Below, piece by piece: positions 43,901 through 57,914 of a DNA stretch of 64,000 nt. A program made the position numbers and the translations under genes. Location of the stretch: assembly GCF_000264995.1 (NCBI RefSeq), contig NW_006767439.1:1454912-1518911 (forward strand). Direction: 5' to 3'. The first letter of the stretch is position 1; every line of letters starts with the position of its first letter. The DNA comes from Punctularia strigosozonata HHB-11173 SS5 (lineage: Eukaryota; Basidiomycota; Agaricomycetes; Corticiales; Punctulariaceae). The notes under the pieces were generated by a model. The model saw nothing but the letters and a program-made list of their open reading frames with translations, did not search any database and was not told the DNA's origin.

Positions 43901-46540
43901 CGAGCGTTCGCGTCGAACGACCATCACCCGCGCCGACCTGCCCAAGCTTGCACTCTTCGACCGGAGCGGCGATACTACCATCACTCGCCCTCAGAGCCAG
44001 CGCATCGTGGAGCAAGCAACCGCTGAATCCGAATACGGTGACGATGGCACTGCGACCGAGACAGGGCCACTGTCTGACACCGAGCCGGAGACAGAGACAG
44101 AGAACGAGCAGGAGGTATGGACGGACGCGCGGCAGAGCGTGCTTCTCACCTCCGCCACTCAAAGCGAATCCGGCGCGGACGACTTCCAGAGTATCATGAC
44201 CGTCACCGACAACGACTATTCGGACGACGAAGAACGTTACTCGTTCCGGGGTCCCCCATCGGCGCACGGTGCATCGCGCTCCAGCCTGCCGCTTTCGACG
44301 AGGCAAGGCAGGGACTCGGAGCGTGGCCCCGCCAGCGCCGGCCCAAGCGCGCCTCCGAGCTCGTTCCAGTTCAGGGCACCGCGAAAGACGAGTAGGGCAC
44401 CTTCGGTCGCAAGTTCGTACGAGAGCAAGGGTGTGTCCGCACAGGTAGAGGAGGAGCCGAAGGTCATCATCAAAGAGGTGCCGGTTGAGGTTCCCGTCGA
44501 GGTACCTGTGGAGGTCAAGGTCCTCGTCCCTGCGCCCAAGCCCGAGGTCAAGGAAATGTGCATCCAGACCGACGAATGGGTACCGCCCGCTCCTGCTGCT
44601 GTACCTGTCCCATCAAGCCCAGGGTTCCACAGGATCGGTTCGACCAGCCAGCAATTCCAGTTCATCTCCCCGCCCCCACCGTCGTCTGCCCCGCCGTCCA
44701 GCATGGTCACGCCGATCCCCGCAATCGTTGGCGGTCCGCACACGCGCGAGGCGAGTGCGCCCGTGGCAGCTGCTGCCGGCACCTTCCTTCACCGGTCGCG
44801 TACTAGTGTCTCGGAACGTTCCGAGAGGCGTCAGTCGATTGACTCCACTATTTCCTCCATCCTTGACGTTGACGCCAACGGCGTTGCTCGTTCCCGCACG
44901 AGCTCGGGCACACCTCTAATAGACAAGTCCCGCCCACCCATGATGGTCCTGCCGCCTCCGCCAAGGGCGCCGCCTCCGCCGACCAGCATGCCCCCACCGT
45001 CCTTCATCCCGGAACGGAGAATACTCGCGTCGAGTACGTCGTCGAACGAGGCTCCGCCACCCAGACCTTTGTCCCCACCTCCTCCGGAGCTCATCAAGCG
45101 TGCAACGACGCCCAGTCTCGGTGTTCCCGGACGAGGCTACTCGCTTCGGTCACCGGGCTCAAGCCTACCCCCTTCGCAGATTCGCCAACCGCCTTCTACC
45201 AGCAGCTTCCGCTCCGCTGCCAACGCCGCCTCGCACGCGCATTACGCCAACGCGGGGCCCTCCATGCTTACCGCGTTTGGCAGGCGCGAGATGTCCACCA
45301 CCTCATTGGGTACCGACTACGCCTCGCCGCGTTCTTCGATATCGTCAGACCACAGAATGCACGGCCTACCGCCTACCCCGGGTACGCCTAGCAAATCCGG
45401 AAACATGTCGGGTGCCGTCGGTTCAACCGATCCGGCCGTTATCCACGCCATCACGCAGACTATGATCGGCGAGTTCCTGTACAAGTACACTCGACGCACC
45501 ATCGGCAAAGGGTACGGCGAGAACAGACACAGGCGCTTCTTCTGGGTACACCCATACACGAGGACGTTATATTGGGGTTCCGCGGATCCCGGTTCTGCGG
45601 GCGTCTCAGAATCCACTGCGAAGAGCGGTACGTACATGTCCACCTCGCGATAGCCCGGCGATGCTGATTTTCGTTACAGCGTACATCGAGGGTGTGAGAT
45701 CCGTTCTCGATCCTAACCCCATGCCGCCCGGTCTTTATCAATATAGTGTCGTGGTGTCTACACCTCAACGCGAGATGAAAATCACGGCTCCTACCAAGGA
45801 GAGGCACGATATCTGGTATAACGTACGTCCTTCGTCGCGTAACCATCATGCGGCTTGCTTATACGAATCGTCAGGCCTTGAAATATCTGCTCACGCGACC
45901 TGCGACCTCCATGGTAGCGTCTCCTGGCCAAGGGCAAAACAACGTGCCCCCTGTCCCTCACAGTCCGTTGTCTGTCGAGCATGGGCTCAACGGAAATCTT
46001 GTTGGCAGTCCCGAGAGTCAACGCACGGGCCGCACCACAGGGTCTTGGAACACGACGCCCCGCGGACGCCGCAGTCAATCTCAGCTATCATTCCATCGCG
46101 GTTCTGTCGGAAAGAGGTCGGGCACGCCCGCTGCGGAGTATCTGCGCTGGACGGAACATGAGAGCCCATACAGCCCTGGAAAATCATTCGAGCACGTACC
46201 AGGGGGCGACGACGATGACGATCTCGACTTCGAACTCAACGACGACTCCCGTTCCGATGGCGGCTTCGAGGGGCTGGAAAATGTCCGAGCATGCTGCGAT
46301 GGGCGGCATACGGTCGGACGCTCCGGCGTCATCCACCACCATCACCATCATCACAACCACCAGAACGATCGATTGGACCCTGGCGTAGCCGAAGCGGCTC
46401 GTCCCAAATCCCCGTCAGGATGGTCAATGCGGTCAGGGCGCTCGCGCGCGGGCAGCACAGACGGCAGGAGCCTCTTCTCACGCTTTGGTTCGAAACGATC
46501 CACGAAGACGGTACCTGTTCCCGTTGGGAACGAGCGGTGA
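40998..46540 (+). CDS. Num1/ApsA/Mcp5-type cortical anchor with PH domain
   Basis: Six exons, 40998..41441, 41510..41795, 41894..42061, 42127..45627, 45680..45822 and 45875..46540, all in phase, give 1,735 residues. Num1/ApsA proteins sit at the cell cortex, bind membrane through a C-terminal PH domain and hold dynein for nuclear and mitochondrial positioning. Seen here are N-terminal coiled coils (residues ~25-150 and ~300-450), the family block EFAFEIGSGLLTEVRRLQSLL, a long disordered middle with a VPVEVPVEV repeat, and the PH domain from about residue 1,400 (IGEFLYKYTRRTIGKGYGENR, HRRFFWVHPYTRTLYW), ending ERHDIWYNALKYLL. The middle carries several QT-type motifs discussed in the findings. 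A His-rich run lies near the C-terminus. Confidence 0.92.
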
Positions 46541-46693
46541 TCTTCAAGCCCTGACCAACTTTGCTGTTATTACGTTCTACTTTTTGCTCCTCATCTAGTG
46601 CACACCTACACTCTCTTTTATAATCATCCCACATGTGCAATTTTCTCTTTCTCGTTTCTTGTGTTCTTCCTTCGTTCTATGTACGTTGTCGGT

Positions 46694-49600
46694 TCATCTC
46701 CGTGTCGTGAATGTTTTGGGGAAAGTATCAAGTACCGTACACCTATACCAAATCACAATGAAGCAGTTCCCGTCTACATCATATATTATCAACGCGAGTG
46801 TCACCATGGTGTGCCTCGCATGTTCGTCTGTCCCGGCCATGAGCCGCCGGTTAGCTGGAGGTTCATGGATGAGAATAGACCATCGATCTTCATGCGAATA
46901 TGCTCTTACCCCGATATTTATTTGCTTGTGTACGACTCGAAGATCTGAGCAACATATATGAGACGTCAGGGACTGCCGGAAGGAGAGACTGAACTGACAA
47001 TCTATGTATGACATCGCTGCGTTGTTCTGGTCCTCAACTAACATGTCACTGAATTCCACTTCGGTGCCATCGATATTTTGACGGGCAAGGAAGAACTTCG
47101 GTTCTCGACCGCCACGCCGCATTCTCCACTCTGCAAGGATGTTGCGTACTTGCATAGATATTCGAGTTGGTAGCTCAGGAAGGCTCGTCTAAAAAACGGT
47201 GTGAGCCTAGCTTACGGGGGAAGTAATCAAGGACGATGCACACACCATATGTGGGTCAAGGGCATACAACTCGGACGTCCCGAACAAGTCGTTGAGTAGC
47301 TGGGGGGATGCACTACCTCCGATCCATATCATCGTGATCTCCTCGTTGTCTATAGATCAACCACCTGTCACGGCTCCCAGCTCACTTTAGCATAGAAAAC
47401 TGACGCACCAATGAGATAAATGCCGCTGGCTTCCATGTGCATGTATGTCGCACGCATCAGCGACGGGAAGGCAATCCGACCGTTATCTGAGTCCGGTAAA
47501 GCGATAGTGTCGTCCAAGTCGTGTAAAGCGAGCATCCGAGGGTATAGATGCTGCATGGTGGTACGGACGCTCATGCCTTTGATCTTGTGCGCATGGTAAT
47601 TACGGACGTCGGAAGATACGTTCCGGCCTGATACAGATATCATAAGCAGTCAGCTACGCGGACGCCACCCGGTAGCTCTCACCTTTGAGAGGTTTGCTCT
47701 TGATGATGCCGAGGGCATAAGCGGGAAGCGACTTGAATGCCTCCGGAAGGATCAGCTGGAGGAAGCTGGTCAGCGGGAAGCGGACTATGTGAAGGCGCGA
47801 TCGTACCTGGGTTGGGGCAGTGGACGCAGCGCAGTTCCTCCGGTACCCAAGGAGCAACGTTGCACACCGTTCGGTGAGGTCATCCCGGATGATGGACATT
47901 CGGGTCGACGTCATCTGCGATATGCCTGAACGAGCGTCAGTATGCATTCGCAAACCCGACAGTCGACCCAACACTCACAATCCTTCGCCAGATAGCACAC
48001 CACCGTTTCCATGTCGGCGTATCTGAACACCGTGCCCGCGAGGTCGGCGACCTGCAGCGCTACATTAATGGTCCGTACTCTCCTCTCCCCCTGAACGGTC
48101 GTGTACAGGAGCGCGCACTGCAAGTATGCGTGTTCCCGAGGGTCTAGCTTGACTCGTGACGATGAATGCTCGAAAGTGATGCAGAATGACTTGTCGGCGT
48201 CTATGGTGCCAAATGCGATATCGGTTTCAGATGCGCGGTCGAAGTTCCCCAAATATCCGGACACGCTGAGCCCTGTAGATCCACAGTCGGACAGGGAGTA
48301 TCAGAAGGTTCGAAATGCGACGGACCCGTTGAGCATCTTGCACGGAACATGCAGTTGTACCCGATCGTCCGGGTGAGCAGACGACGGAGCTGTGATTTCA
48401 TGGCAGGACCATCCCGAATGGGATCGAATCGCGGGTGGAAGAAGAGCTCGCCACCCGACAGAGAGGAGACCGCACCTGTTTACATACCCGTTGTTAGACG
48501 CCGCGTCGGTCATACCGAATCAAGTGACAAGAGAACTGACCTATCGATGCGACGTCGCCATACTCGCTCATACCCAAGAACGCGCTCACCCCGATGCCTT
48601 CCTCCGCACACTCCTCGCCGACGGCGCCCCAAAACGGGTCCCTAGGGGTGAACAGCGTCTTCTCCTTGTCCGTGTCGTACAGCTCGGATTCGATGGCTGT
48701 AGTTCGCACCGGGATCGCGGAGGACGAGGAGGGCGAGGGGCGAGGCGTGCCTGGGCCAACGGTGGGCAAAGTAGCTTGGAAGATCACAACATGGCCACCG
48801 CGTCCAGCCTGTAATCTTCGTGATAAGTACGATACACGTGATCGAGGGAGGCAGGCTGCGCACGAGGGATGCTTGGCTTGCTCGCAGTGCGGCGCCAAGG
48901 GCGGAATCGCTTGAAGGGAAGTCTGCGAACCGCGCGGGTATCGCTGTCAACAGGCTTTCGATCGCCGTCCTAAGGTCGCCGCAGGGTCAGAAGGAAGTAA
49001 CGGCACTCGAGCAAGATCCTCTTCACCTTGACTCATGAGGGTCGACGAACAGCCCGTCTCGCAATGGGACGAATACCTCTTCAATGTCCGGGACAACGAG
49101 CATGCTTGCTTGGTCCAAAGTCGACTACTGAGAACAGATCGTCAGCGATGACAATCCTACCATGATGATCGATGAGCATGTAGACTTGAAGCACGCACTG
49201 ATAGGTTGTAGAAGTGCAGCGCCGAGTCAAACGTGAGGATCGCTATCTCCGCGCGACTAGGAAAGCACGGTTCGGCGTCTTTCTTGGCGTCGACTGATGG
49301 TGCCCCGTCGGCCTGCTCGGGAGCTTGCGCGGGGGCGCCATAGAGCATTTCCTTGATCATCTCGCAACCCGCCGACAAGAACCCGCTTTTCACGCTCGCG
49401 ACAGACGCGTCGAGCAAGAACATGAACCGCATTGGCTTGGGTTCCCGAGCTGCGCTCGTTTTGCCTCCGGAAGGCCCGACGACAAGATCGAGGTCTTCGG
49501 CAGGCGCGTCCACGGAGAAGTAACCTGGGTTAATCTTCCGAGGGGGGTCCGTTGCCCAGTAAGCCTGAGACGATGTAACATCGAAGTCGACGGTGCCCTT

Positions 49601-50344
49601 ATTGAGCTCTGGACGTTGGAGGTGGTCGAGGCGGAGGAGGTTGTGGTCGAGGTTACAGAAGTACGATGGAGAGACTGTAGACGTGCGCGGTAGTCAGTGA
49701 TCCGGGCGGAGGTAGTTGGTCGCAAAGTCCGCATGGATGACGCACCCTCCGTTTCGTGGCCACACAGATTACATTTCCATTTCGACCCGCCAGACACAAA
49801 CTTGCACCACGCGTTCACATACGCCCTGCATCTTCCGCATCGCGCCGGCCCTTCATCGCCAGTCTGAACGACCGGAACTGGCTCTTCTCCAGGATCCTGA
49901 TCGACGAGCGGTTGTACGGCGCTCACGAGCGGGATTGCGCAGTCGGACTGGAGGCGGGAGGTGCTGGGTACATTCCATGTTGATACGCGTATGAACTTGG
50001 GGGATGAATTGCCTGCAGTTCCAGATAGCGGGAGATCAGCGAAGGAGTCGCTGAGGCAGAATTGCGATGGACGTACCTTGGTCAAGCGCAACGTAGTCTG
50101 TCGTCGAAAGTGGCACGTACGTTCCCGGTAAGGTCTCGTACACCTTGCCTTCCGCGTCCGCTCTGTCGGCTTCAATCACCTCTACCGGTGAAGGAACGTG
50201 GGCAGGGTCAATCGCTGTGCGTAGCCCTGTATGCGCATGAGCTTCGTTCACAAGACCGGGATTGTGCGAGGGCGTACCGGTCAGCGATTGTCCAGCGCTG
50301 TGCGGGGGCTGCTTGATCGGAAAACGAGCACCGTGCGCATACAT
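46694..50344 (-). CDS. SEC24: COPII coat protein Sec24
   Basis: Fourteen exons: complement(46694..46944, 46999..47188, 47246..47349, 47409..47627, 47683..47755, 47807..47925, 47979..48272, 48326..48475, 48541..48808, 48864..48969, 49027..49124, 49199..49674, 49746..50012, 50077..50344). All are in phase, giving 960 residues. Sec24 is the cargo-binding partner of Sec23 in the COPII coat that buds from the endoplasmic reticulum. Seen are [27 protein letters not shown], the zinc finger CGRC...CNLC, the trunk start [30 protein letters not shown] and [12 protein letters not shown], and a gelsolin-like C-terminal part with LYALDPHM. The C-terminus is uncertain: another GTAAGA donor follows VHKQINIG, so the true end may be one exon further on. 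Confidence 0.92.
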
Positions 50345-51507
50345 TGGCGCAGATATCCGGGTGTATTATTCTCGTAGGGTAATCGGCGTGAATGGAACGT
50401 CGTTCACGCTCCGATATGAGGACGACCCGGGGACGAGGAAGTACCTGTAGACTCTAGAGCACGCGTGGCCGCAGTTCACTGTAGCATCAAACTTTTGTCT
50501 GATATGTCCACCGGTCTTGTGCTGGGGTCGTCTACGGTGCTAATCACGAGAGTAGATTCTAGAGCAAGCCGGAGTAGATGGCGAAGGGAGAGTGCGTTCG
50601 GTGTGAACGCCGCGCTTTCCGTTCGAGCGCCATGATCTCCCTCTCTTTGCCCATGACGATCTGATACTACCAATTACATCGAACCTCCAGGCTATTGACG
50701 AACACCGACATTGAGTAATATGTCCCTGCCAAAGTCCCCTCAAGTATGCTGCCCGCCAGTGGCCGCCGTGACGTGCGACCGCCTACATCAAGCGGGCATT
50801 TACGACTCGATTGGCATCCTGGGGAGGACCTTGCTTTCTAACCTTGCATCCTGGGCAGGTCAAAGTCGGGACAACACCCAAGAAGCGTGCGAACGATTTT
50901 CATATCATTCGGCTCTTAGGATCCGTCCAAGAAAGCTGTCGTATCATCTTGTCCGGCTTGAACACCACGTTTTCAAGAGCACGGTGTTTGCTCTGAGATT
51001 AGCTGGGATCAGGAGCTGAATGAATGCAGCTGCTCCTGGTGGCCTTCTCGGTCGAGCAAAGAGCGTCGGTCTTCGCACCCGGAGAAGACGTAAGGAATCA
51101 TCGGGTATGCCACTGCGATTTCACCCTTGGAGCCTCTCATGGATGCCCGAGCAACGACTGCCATCGGCTTCCTCAACACCTCCTTACAACCGACTTCAAC
51201 TTCCATTCTTCGCAGCCCCGGCTTTGTGGGCTGAAAACGGCACAAGGACTCGTGCGACCGCCGCGGCAACCGGGAGCGCCACCGTTGTTGGTCCGTATGG
51301 ACGCCACGCTTGTGGACAAAGCGCGCCTTTGTCTCGGAAGCAAACCGACAGGCATGAAGGCACGCTGATTTCCAACCTACCGACAGTATGGGTCCCGTCC
51401 CGGAGAACCATCCAGCAGGATGACAAGGATCTGAGTTTGTGGTGATATACAGCGATTCTCCGCCCTTCCACCCATCAACCCCGCCAGCCAGCGGTCTCAC
51501 CTTTGCA
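50345..51507. promoter_or_regulatory. Divergent region between SEC24 and the first NLR gene
   Basis: 1.16 kb without a supported gene. The last ~250 bp (from about 51,255) are strongly similar to the sequence upstream of the second NLR (about 59,160-59,434), so the NLR promoter was duplicated with the gene. Confidence 0.6.
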
Positions 51508-54500
51508 ATGTCAGAAAACGATCGAACATTCATAGAGAACATCCCTTACGACTCGGACGACCAGGACGGTGTCGGCGCTCGAGCGCCGCAACAAATTCGC
51601 GTCACTGGTATGATATCATCCTTGTTCTCCATGTGTGGCGCTGTCATTGATTGATATCGTCAGACCTTCGCTGTACTGTTCCCTCTTCTCATCAGTATTT
51701 TCTGAGACTGCAAGCAGGCGGTGAATCGCTGGTTACATCCGTGTTGAGAGGAAAGAGCTTACAGTGGAGTGACCAATTTACGGTGTACGTATCAGGCGCG
51801 TTCCAGAACGGGCCATTGGGATTGAACATGTGTACGCAGGCCTGTCGTCGGGACGACGTCGCTCTCTGTCCAGCTATGGAGACGTCGCTGGAGACTCGGG
51901 CCTTTTCGCGATGTTCCCGACGAATGCGTTGGACACATCGTGGTTCGGTTGCTGAACTGTGCGCAAGAAAGTGAGCGTCACTTCGTGTTACTCGAAGGCG
52001 TTGCTCACGTTTTCCCCGAAGCCCCCGTTAGCGAATCCCTCGTCTCTGCGAAGGCTTTGAACCAAAAGACGGGATCGATCGCATTTTCCTATGTCGATGC
52101 AGATGCTGATGCTACTCCAACTAGTGAGTGACCACCTGCATCCTGAGTCTAGGTGTTTTGCTCACGATTTGTACTAGGTTTGTTCAGTGAGAATGGGTAT
52201 GCTTCATGGTTATCGTCCTTTCTTCTTGCGCCCATACCATCGCACAGGAAGGTGACAAGAGCGGCTGAAGATGCGACTCAACTGGTGAACACAATGCGCT
52301 CTCCCCATTCCACGGCCCTCAATGCAGCTTCCGGCATGCAAGACATGGAAGACGTAGCGGGAACTCTGGGTGATGCAGTAGACGTATGGAGTCCCTTGCT
52401 CGATAAATTAGAGCTCTTTGTCAAGATATCAACTGCCGTCGCGTCCGTAAGTATTGCGCTCAAGCTCTGTCCTATACAGTTTCTGACACCGACTTCAGGT
52501 CCATCCGTACGCGAGTATGGCCTTGATGGTGTTCAACGCTATACCGAAGGTATGTCTCCTTCACACGCACCGGACCTATCCACCTGATTTTCATGGCAGG
52601 CCCTGATAGCTCAAAAGAAACTGGATGACAGCGTTCGCAGCCTTGTCGACGCTATGAACGATGCCTTGAAGTTGATGCAGAGTGCTGGCGATCTTTTCGA
52701 ATGCGAAAACAGGCGCGGCATTGCGAAATCCATAGCCTCGAAAATCATCGACTGCGGTCTCTTCATCCAGAACTACGCGCGGGCTGCGAATTTTGGTATG
52801 TGCTCGCTCCCACAACGAGACCCACGGGATCGGCGCTGACTGAATATCCAGCGCCTCGACTCTTCGAAAATCTACCGAAGAATACCAAGGAAACTATCGA
52901 CGAGTACGGCAAATCTCTAAAGGCACTCATTGATAAATTCAAGGGCCATACCATTGTTGAGACAAACGTCGTCGCGAGTAAAGTTCTACAGAGCCTCAGC
53001 AGCCTTGGTTCGTACCTCTTCCGCGCGTTCAAGAGGCATTTCGCTGATGAGAAGCATGCAGAATCGGAGTTGGCTTTAGACGAGATGCTATACGGATACG
53101 GAGCGGAATATGAGCCCGAAAAAGCGTGCCTCGAGGGTACGCGCGGGACCCTCATACAGGAGATATGCGAATGGGCGATGTCGTATCACGACCCGGACAC
53201 CACTCGGACGTTCTGGTTGTCAGGAGTAGCTGGCGCCGGGAAGTCAGCGGTCGCCCACTCAATCGCTATGATCTTTGATGGCATGGATCCCACGCGCCTG
53301 GGATGTTTCTACGGATTTAGCACCTCAGATCGCAGACGAAGCATAGAGGCACTCTTCCCCACCATCTCGCGTAACCTGGCAGATATGGAGCCTGAGTGGA
53401 AGAAGGCTCTTCAAGAGGTAGTCAAAGGGAACCGCAGCCTGCGCACCACGGACTCGCTCGAGCGTCAGTTCAAACACTTCCTCCTCGAAACAGCGGATAT
53501 GGTCAAGGAGAGGGTTCTTGGTCCGATTTTAGTCGTGATTGACGCTCTCGACGAGAGCCCCAGCGAGGCCGCACGGTCGGAGCTGCTCAAGTTCCTGGCT
53601 CGTCTGGGAGAACTCCCTGCCAACTTTCGTTTCTTGATCACCTCCAGGCCCGAGCCTGACATTTGTGAGGCTCTCAGCGGAGTCTCCAGCATTCAGCACA
53701 AAGACATGTCCTCGCAGGATGGAGATGTTGTCCGTGCGGATCTCACTCGATTTGTCGATCATCAGCTCTCGAAACTCGAGCGATCTCGGGCGGCACTACG
53801 AAATGACGTCCGATGGGATCGATCACGGATGGTGGAGGAGCTTGTTCGATACGCGGACGAATCCTTCTTGTGGGCATCCACGTCATGCAGGTTCATTCAT
53901 GGCGTAGGCGAATCGAAGGATTACGATTGGTGCGACCGGTTTGAAGCCGTTGTTTCCCTCGACTCCTGTCGAGGCAGCGATGCGCCGCGCTACCAGCACC
54001 TTGATTCGCTCTACGATGCCATCCTAAGGCGTCTATTTCCCTTGAAGGAAGGCAAGACCGCTTCTCATCGGTTTACATGCATCTTGGGCCGGCTTCTCGC
54101 CTTTCGAGAACCACTGCCTCTTTCTGGGTTCGAGGAATTGCACGGGGATGGGGAGAGTCCAGGGTGGGCCTCAACGATCCTCGGCAACATGGGATCGCTG
54201 TTGTACGGCGTTACTCGAAGAGACGTATGTGTCCGGCCCCTCCACAGTTCCTTCCGAGAGTACCTCATTGATCCGCAGCGAAGCGGATGCTACCATGTGG
54301 ATCTTGACTCCTCCAGTGCCCTCATTGCTCACTCATCCATGCGTACTCTGACGAATGCTCTTTCATTCAACATGTGCAAGCTCAACACATCCTATCTTCC
54401 CAACAAGGATCACCATGATCTGGCGGAAAGGATACGGAATGGCATGTCCCCGGCATTGATATATTCGTCACGTCACTGGGCTTCGCATCTCTCCGATGCG

Positions 54501-57162
54501 GTGCTGTCCCCGTCGTTGTTGATACTGGTCGATCGCTTTGTGGTGGAGAAGGCCCTTTTCTGGCTTGAATCACTGAGCCTTCTTGGCTCTGTCCCTCTGG
54601 CTGCACCCGCATTATCGACATTGCTCTGCGTGCTTCCACATGTGAGTGCATATTACGCCCATTGCCACGCTTACTTATGGCACCACACAGACGTGGTGCG
54701 CGAACAATCACCGTGGGCAGTTAATCGAGGACCTCCAACGATTTGCTCGTTCATTCGCTTATCCCATATCAATTTCAGCTCCCCACATATACATTTCCGC
54801 TCTTCCGTTTTCACCGACCAATTCTGCTCTTTCCAAACACTACAGATCGCTCTTCTCCAAAACTCTGAGCGTATTGCGAGGCAGAGACAAAGAATGGCCT
54901 GCGGCGCAAGCAATAATGAGGGGACATTCAGAGGGCGTCACTTCTATTGCCTTTTCAAGTGACGGGAAGTATCTCGTCTCGGGATCCATCGACACTACTG
55001 TTCGCCTGTGGGACGCGAACACGGCTCAGCCTATCGGAGATCCGTTCACGGGCCATTCGAAACCCGTCTTATTCGCCACCTTTTCATCCGACGGCGAATG
55101 GGTGCTGTCGGTCTCCAATGATCGATCAATGCGCATGTGGAATCCCAACAAGGACAGGACTAGCGGCTCCCCAGATTTCTTTACCGATAACACGCGCATG
55201 GTTTCGTACTCCAGCCGGCCACATGGCACGACGCGTCTATATCCCATAAAGGCGGGACACCCCGTCGAACCGTCCGTGCTCCCTGATGCTCCGGATTATC
55301 AAAGTTCTCGTCTGGTCTCGGGAGTAGGCAATCGCGCCGAAACCGCGTTTAGCACCCTGAACGAGGTGTTCAAAGATTCGTATCCGGTACAAAAGGGCAT
55401 ATTCGATTGCGTGGCCTTCTCGCCGGACCGTAAGTCTGTAGCCACTGGCTTTCAGAACGGAATGGTGCAGCTGTGGGACGCAAACACCAAGCGGCCGTTG
55501 GGTGAACCTTTGAAAGGTAGCATCAGGCAGCCCATTACGTCCGTTGCATATTCTCCTGACGGAGGACGTCTCGTTACCGGGTCCGATATGGGGACGCTGC
55601 AGATGTGGGATGTTATCACACAGAATGCTCTTGGTGACCCGTTTCAAGGACATAGTGGCCGAATTGCTGCCATAACGTTCTCTCCTGACGGAAAACGCTT
55701 TGCGTCGGCCTCGAGCGACAAGACTGTGCGACTATGGGATGCCGAGGTCGCGCAGGCGTTGGTTAGTAGGGAGGGCGAAGGCGACAGCACCCATGTCACC
55801 TCGGTCGCTTTCTCTCCCGACGGAAATCGCATTGCCTCTGGCTCGAAGGCTGGTGTGGTGTGCTTATGGAATGCGAAGAACGGAGAGGCCGCCATGGAAC
55901 CATTTCAAGGCTTCGGTGACGATGTGACTTCTGTTGCTTTTTCTCGAGACGGGAAGCGAGTAGTCTCGGGACTTATAGACGGCACCATGCGTATTCTGAA
56001 CGTCGAAAACGGGACCTTGGTTAAACAACTTCCTTCCGTGTCCGCGTGCTCTTCACCCAGTCAGGGAGGGCGACAGGCCGCCATTCTTGAGTGGATCGCC
56101 GTGCGCGATCGCATCAACCCGTCCATAGGACACACAAATAGCATCACATCTGTCGCGTTCTCCCTTGATGGACAACGTGTATTCTCCGGCTCGAAGGACA
56201 AGACGATACGGATCTGGGACGTAGAGTCGGGGGAAGTTATTGGTTTGCCTCTGAGAGGTCACGCTGCAGCCGTCACTTGCTTGGCCGTCTCTCCGGAAGG
56301 CAACCGCCTTATATCGGGCTCCAAAGACAAGAAGGTGAGGATGTGGGACGCGGAGACTGGCGCCCCTATCGGATCAAAGCCCTATGGCCACGACGCCCCG
56401 GTCACTTCTATTGCCTTTTCTCCCGACGGGACGCGCTTTGTCACGGGGTCCGAGGAATCGAGGATTCTGCTGTGCGACGCTTCGACCTTGCAGATCATCG
56501 GCGCCCCATTATACGGCCACCGGGACTCCGTCAACTCCGTTGCGTTCTCTCCGGATGGGACCATGATAGCTTCAGGGTCGTCTGATCGAACGGTCCGGAT
56601 GTGGGACGCCCGAACTGGTCAGGTCATGGGCAGCCCATTTCCACATCCTAGCCCCGTCACCTCAGTGCATTTCTCTCCTGACGGGAAGCGGGTCGTCTCT
56701 GGTTCGAGGGACAATCTACTGCGGGTTTGGGATGCCACGACGGGGCATCATCCTTCAGAAGCCTTGGTATCCGATCCGGCTGTGTCTCCCAACAGCAACG
56801 CACAAGAGATGGCTGCAATCACGCTGACGGATCTACGCAAGGTACCTTCATCGCCGAACTTCCTCGCTATGTCCGAAAAAGCGGAACATGCTTTGCGCGA
56901 CGTCCACCTACTCGTCCCCGACGTTGCCCAGCTCTCGCAGTGCGAGCTCGAGGCATCTCTGAAGCTGACCGAAGATGGCTGGGTGGTAGGACCAGGCGAC
57001 AATCGGCTGTTGTGGATTCCCGACGCGCATCGATCCCGAGTCATAGTGCATCCCCGAAGACTGCTCATCCCCGTCGAGAACATGACTACACTCAACTTGT
57101 CTGATTGCGCTCATGGAACTCGCTGGCATGAATGCTATACGCCGTCTATCTGGCACATGTAG
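51508..57162 (+). CDS. NLR-like receptor: C2-like, helical, NACHT, ~13 WD40 repeats
   Basis: Eleven exons: 51508..51607, 51664..51784, 51840..51970, 52022..52123, 52178..52196, 52248..52446, 52499..52549, 52600..52795, 52852..53007, 53062..54641, 54691..57162. All are in phase, giving 1,708 residues. Exons 1-3 encode a C2-like fold (YFLRLQAGGESLVTS ... LSVQLWRRRWRLGPF). A helical region typical of fungal STAND N-termini follows (VHPYASMALMVFNAIPK). The NACHT domain has the P-loop GVAGAGKS near residue 414 and Walker B LVVIDALDE near 513. About 13 WD40 repeats (SFSPDGxxxxSGSxDxTVRLWD type) run from ~960 to ~1,590. Fungal NLRs are proposed sensors of non-self that can trigger cell death; the ligand is unknown. 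Exon 5 is a 19-nt microexon. Confidence 0.88.
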
Positions 57163-57914
57163 CGCCCCCCCCCCCTGACTTCAATTTTCTTTCTTTCTTT
57201 TCTCGGCATTTCGTATGAAGAAGACCCCAGTCCTACTTTACATTCGCGCTTGGACATTCCATGAGCAGGTCACGATGGATATACTTTATTATTTTGTTAT
57301 GCACAATACACGCTACCGTAACCGTCAAATACATACATCAACATCGAGCCGGTTGCCTGCGTGGGCTAGGAGAGAAGAACGTCAGCGCCGACGTTTTCGA
57401 TAGCGACCAAATTGTCTGCAGGTGGTCTCACGGGCGCGTCATGTGTCGACTGGGAAACTCTTCGGACTTTCGAAACCTCATCGCGTCGCCACAGTTTAGA
57501 ATCCTGCACGTCGGTCAGCACACCGTTCATCGCTCATCCGATGCGAAACGAAGGTCATCTCCTCGATTTTGAGTTTCTCTTTTTCGCCTTCACCTCGCAC
57601 ATTGACACTGCCGTCATGGGAGGGCCTAAGAACGCCACGAGCCCAAACGTCGGCTCGTCCGAACCGATAACCACGATTACCCACTCAAGGCCTGATTGCT
57701 CACGTTCAGCACATATTTCCTTACCCCTCGCCGGGGTCCTTAAGTTCTGGATCAGCAGCTGGGAGTGGTACACTGGCAGCACAATACTAGTCTTCTTCAC
57801 TACGCTGCTCGCGACAAAGACCCATGAAACCCGTTGTAAGCGAGAGAACAACGGTGAAGGACGGCGCAGCTCACGAAGCCATTCCTTTGTGCATTCCTTG
57901 TACGTAGGTCGAGT
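57163..57914. other. 3' flank of the first NLR and unassigned sequence
   Basis: A minus-strand frame at about 57,569-57,800 encodes a neat Val/Ile-rich stretch (LEWVIVVIGSDEPTFGLVAF) ending in a basic tail. It looks coding, but I cannot name it or find its other exons. It may be the end of a small gene or a relic. Confidence 0.35.
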
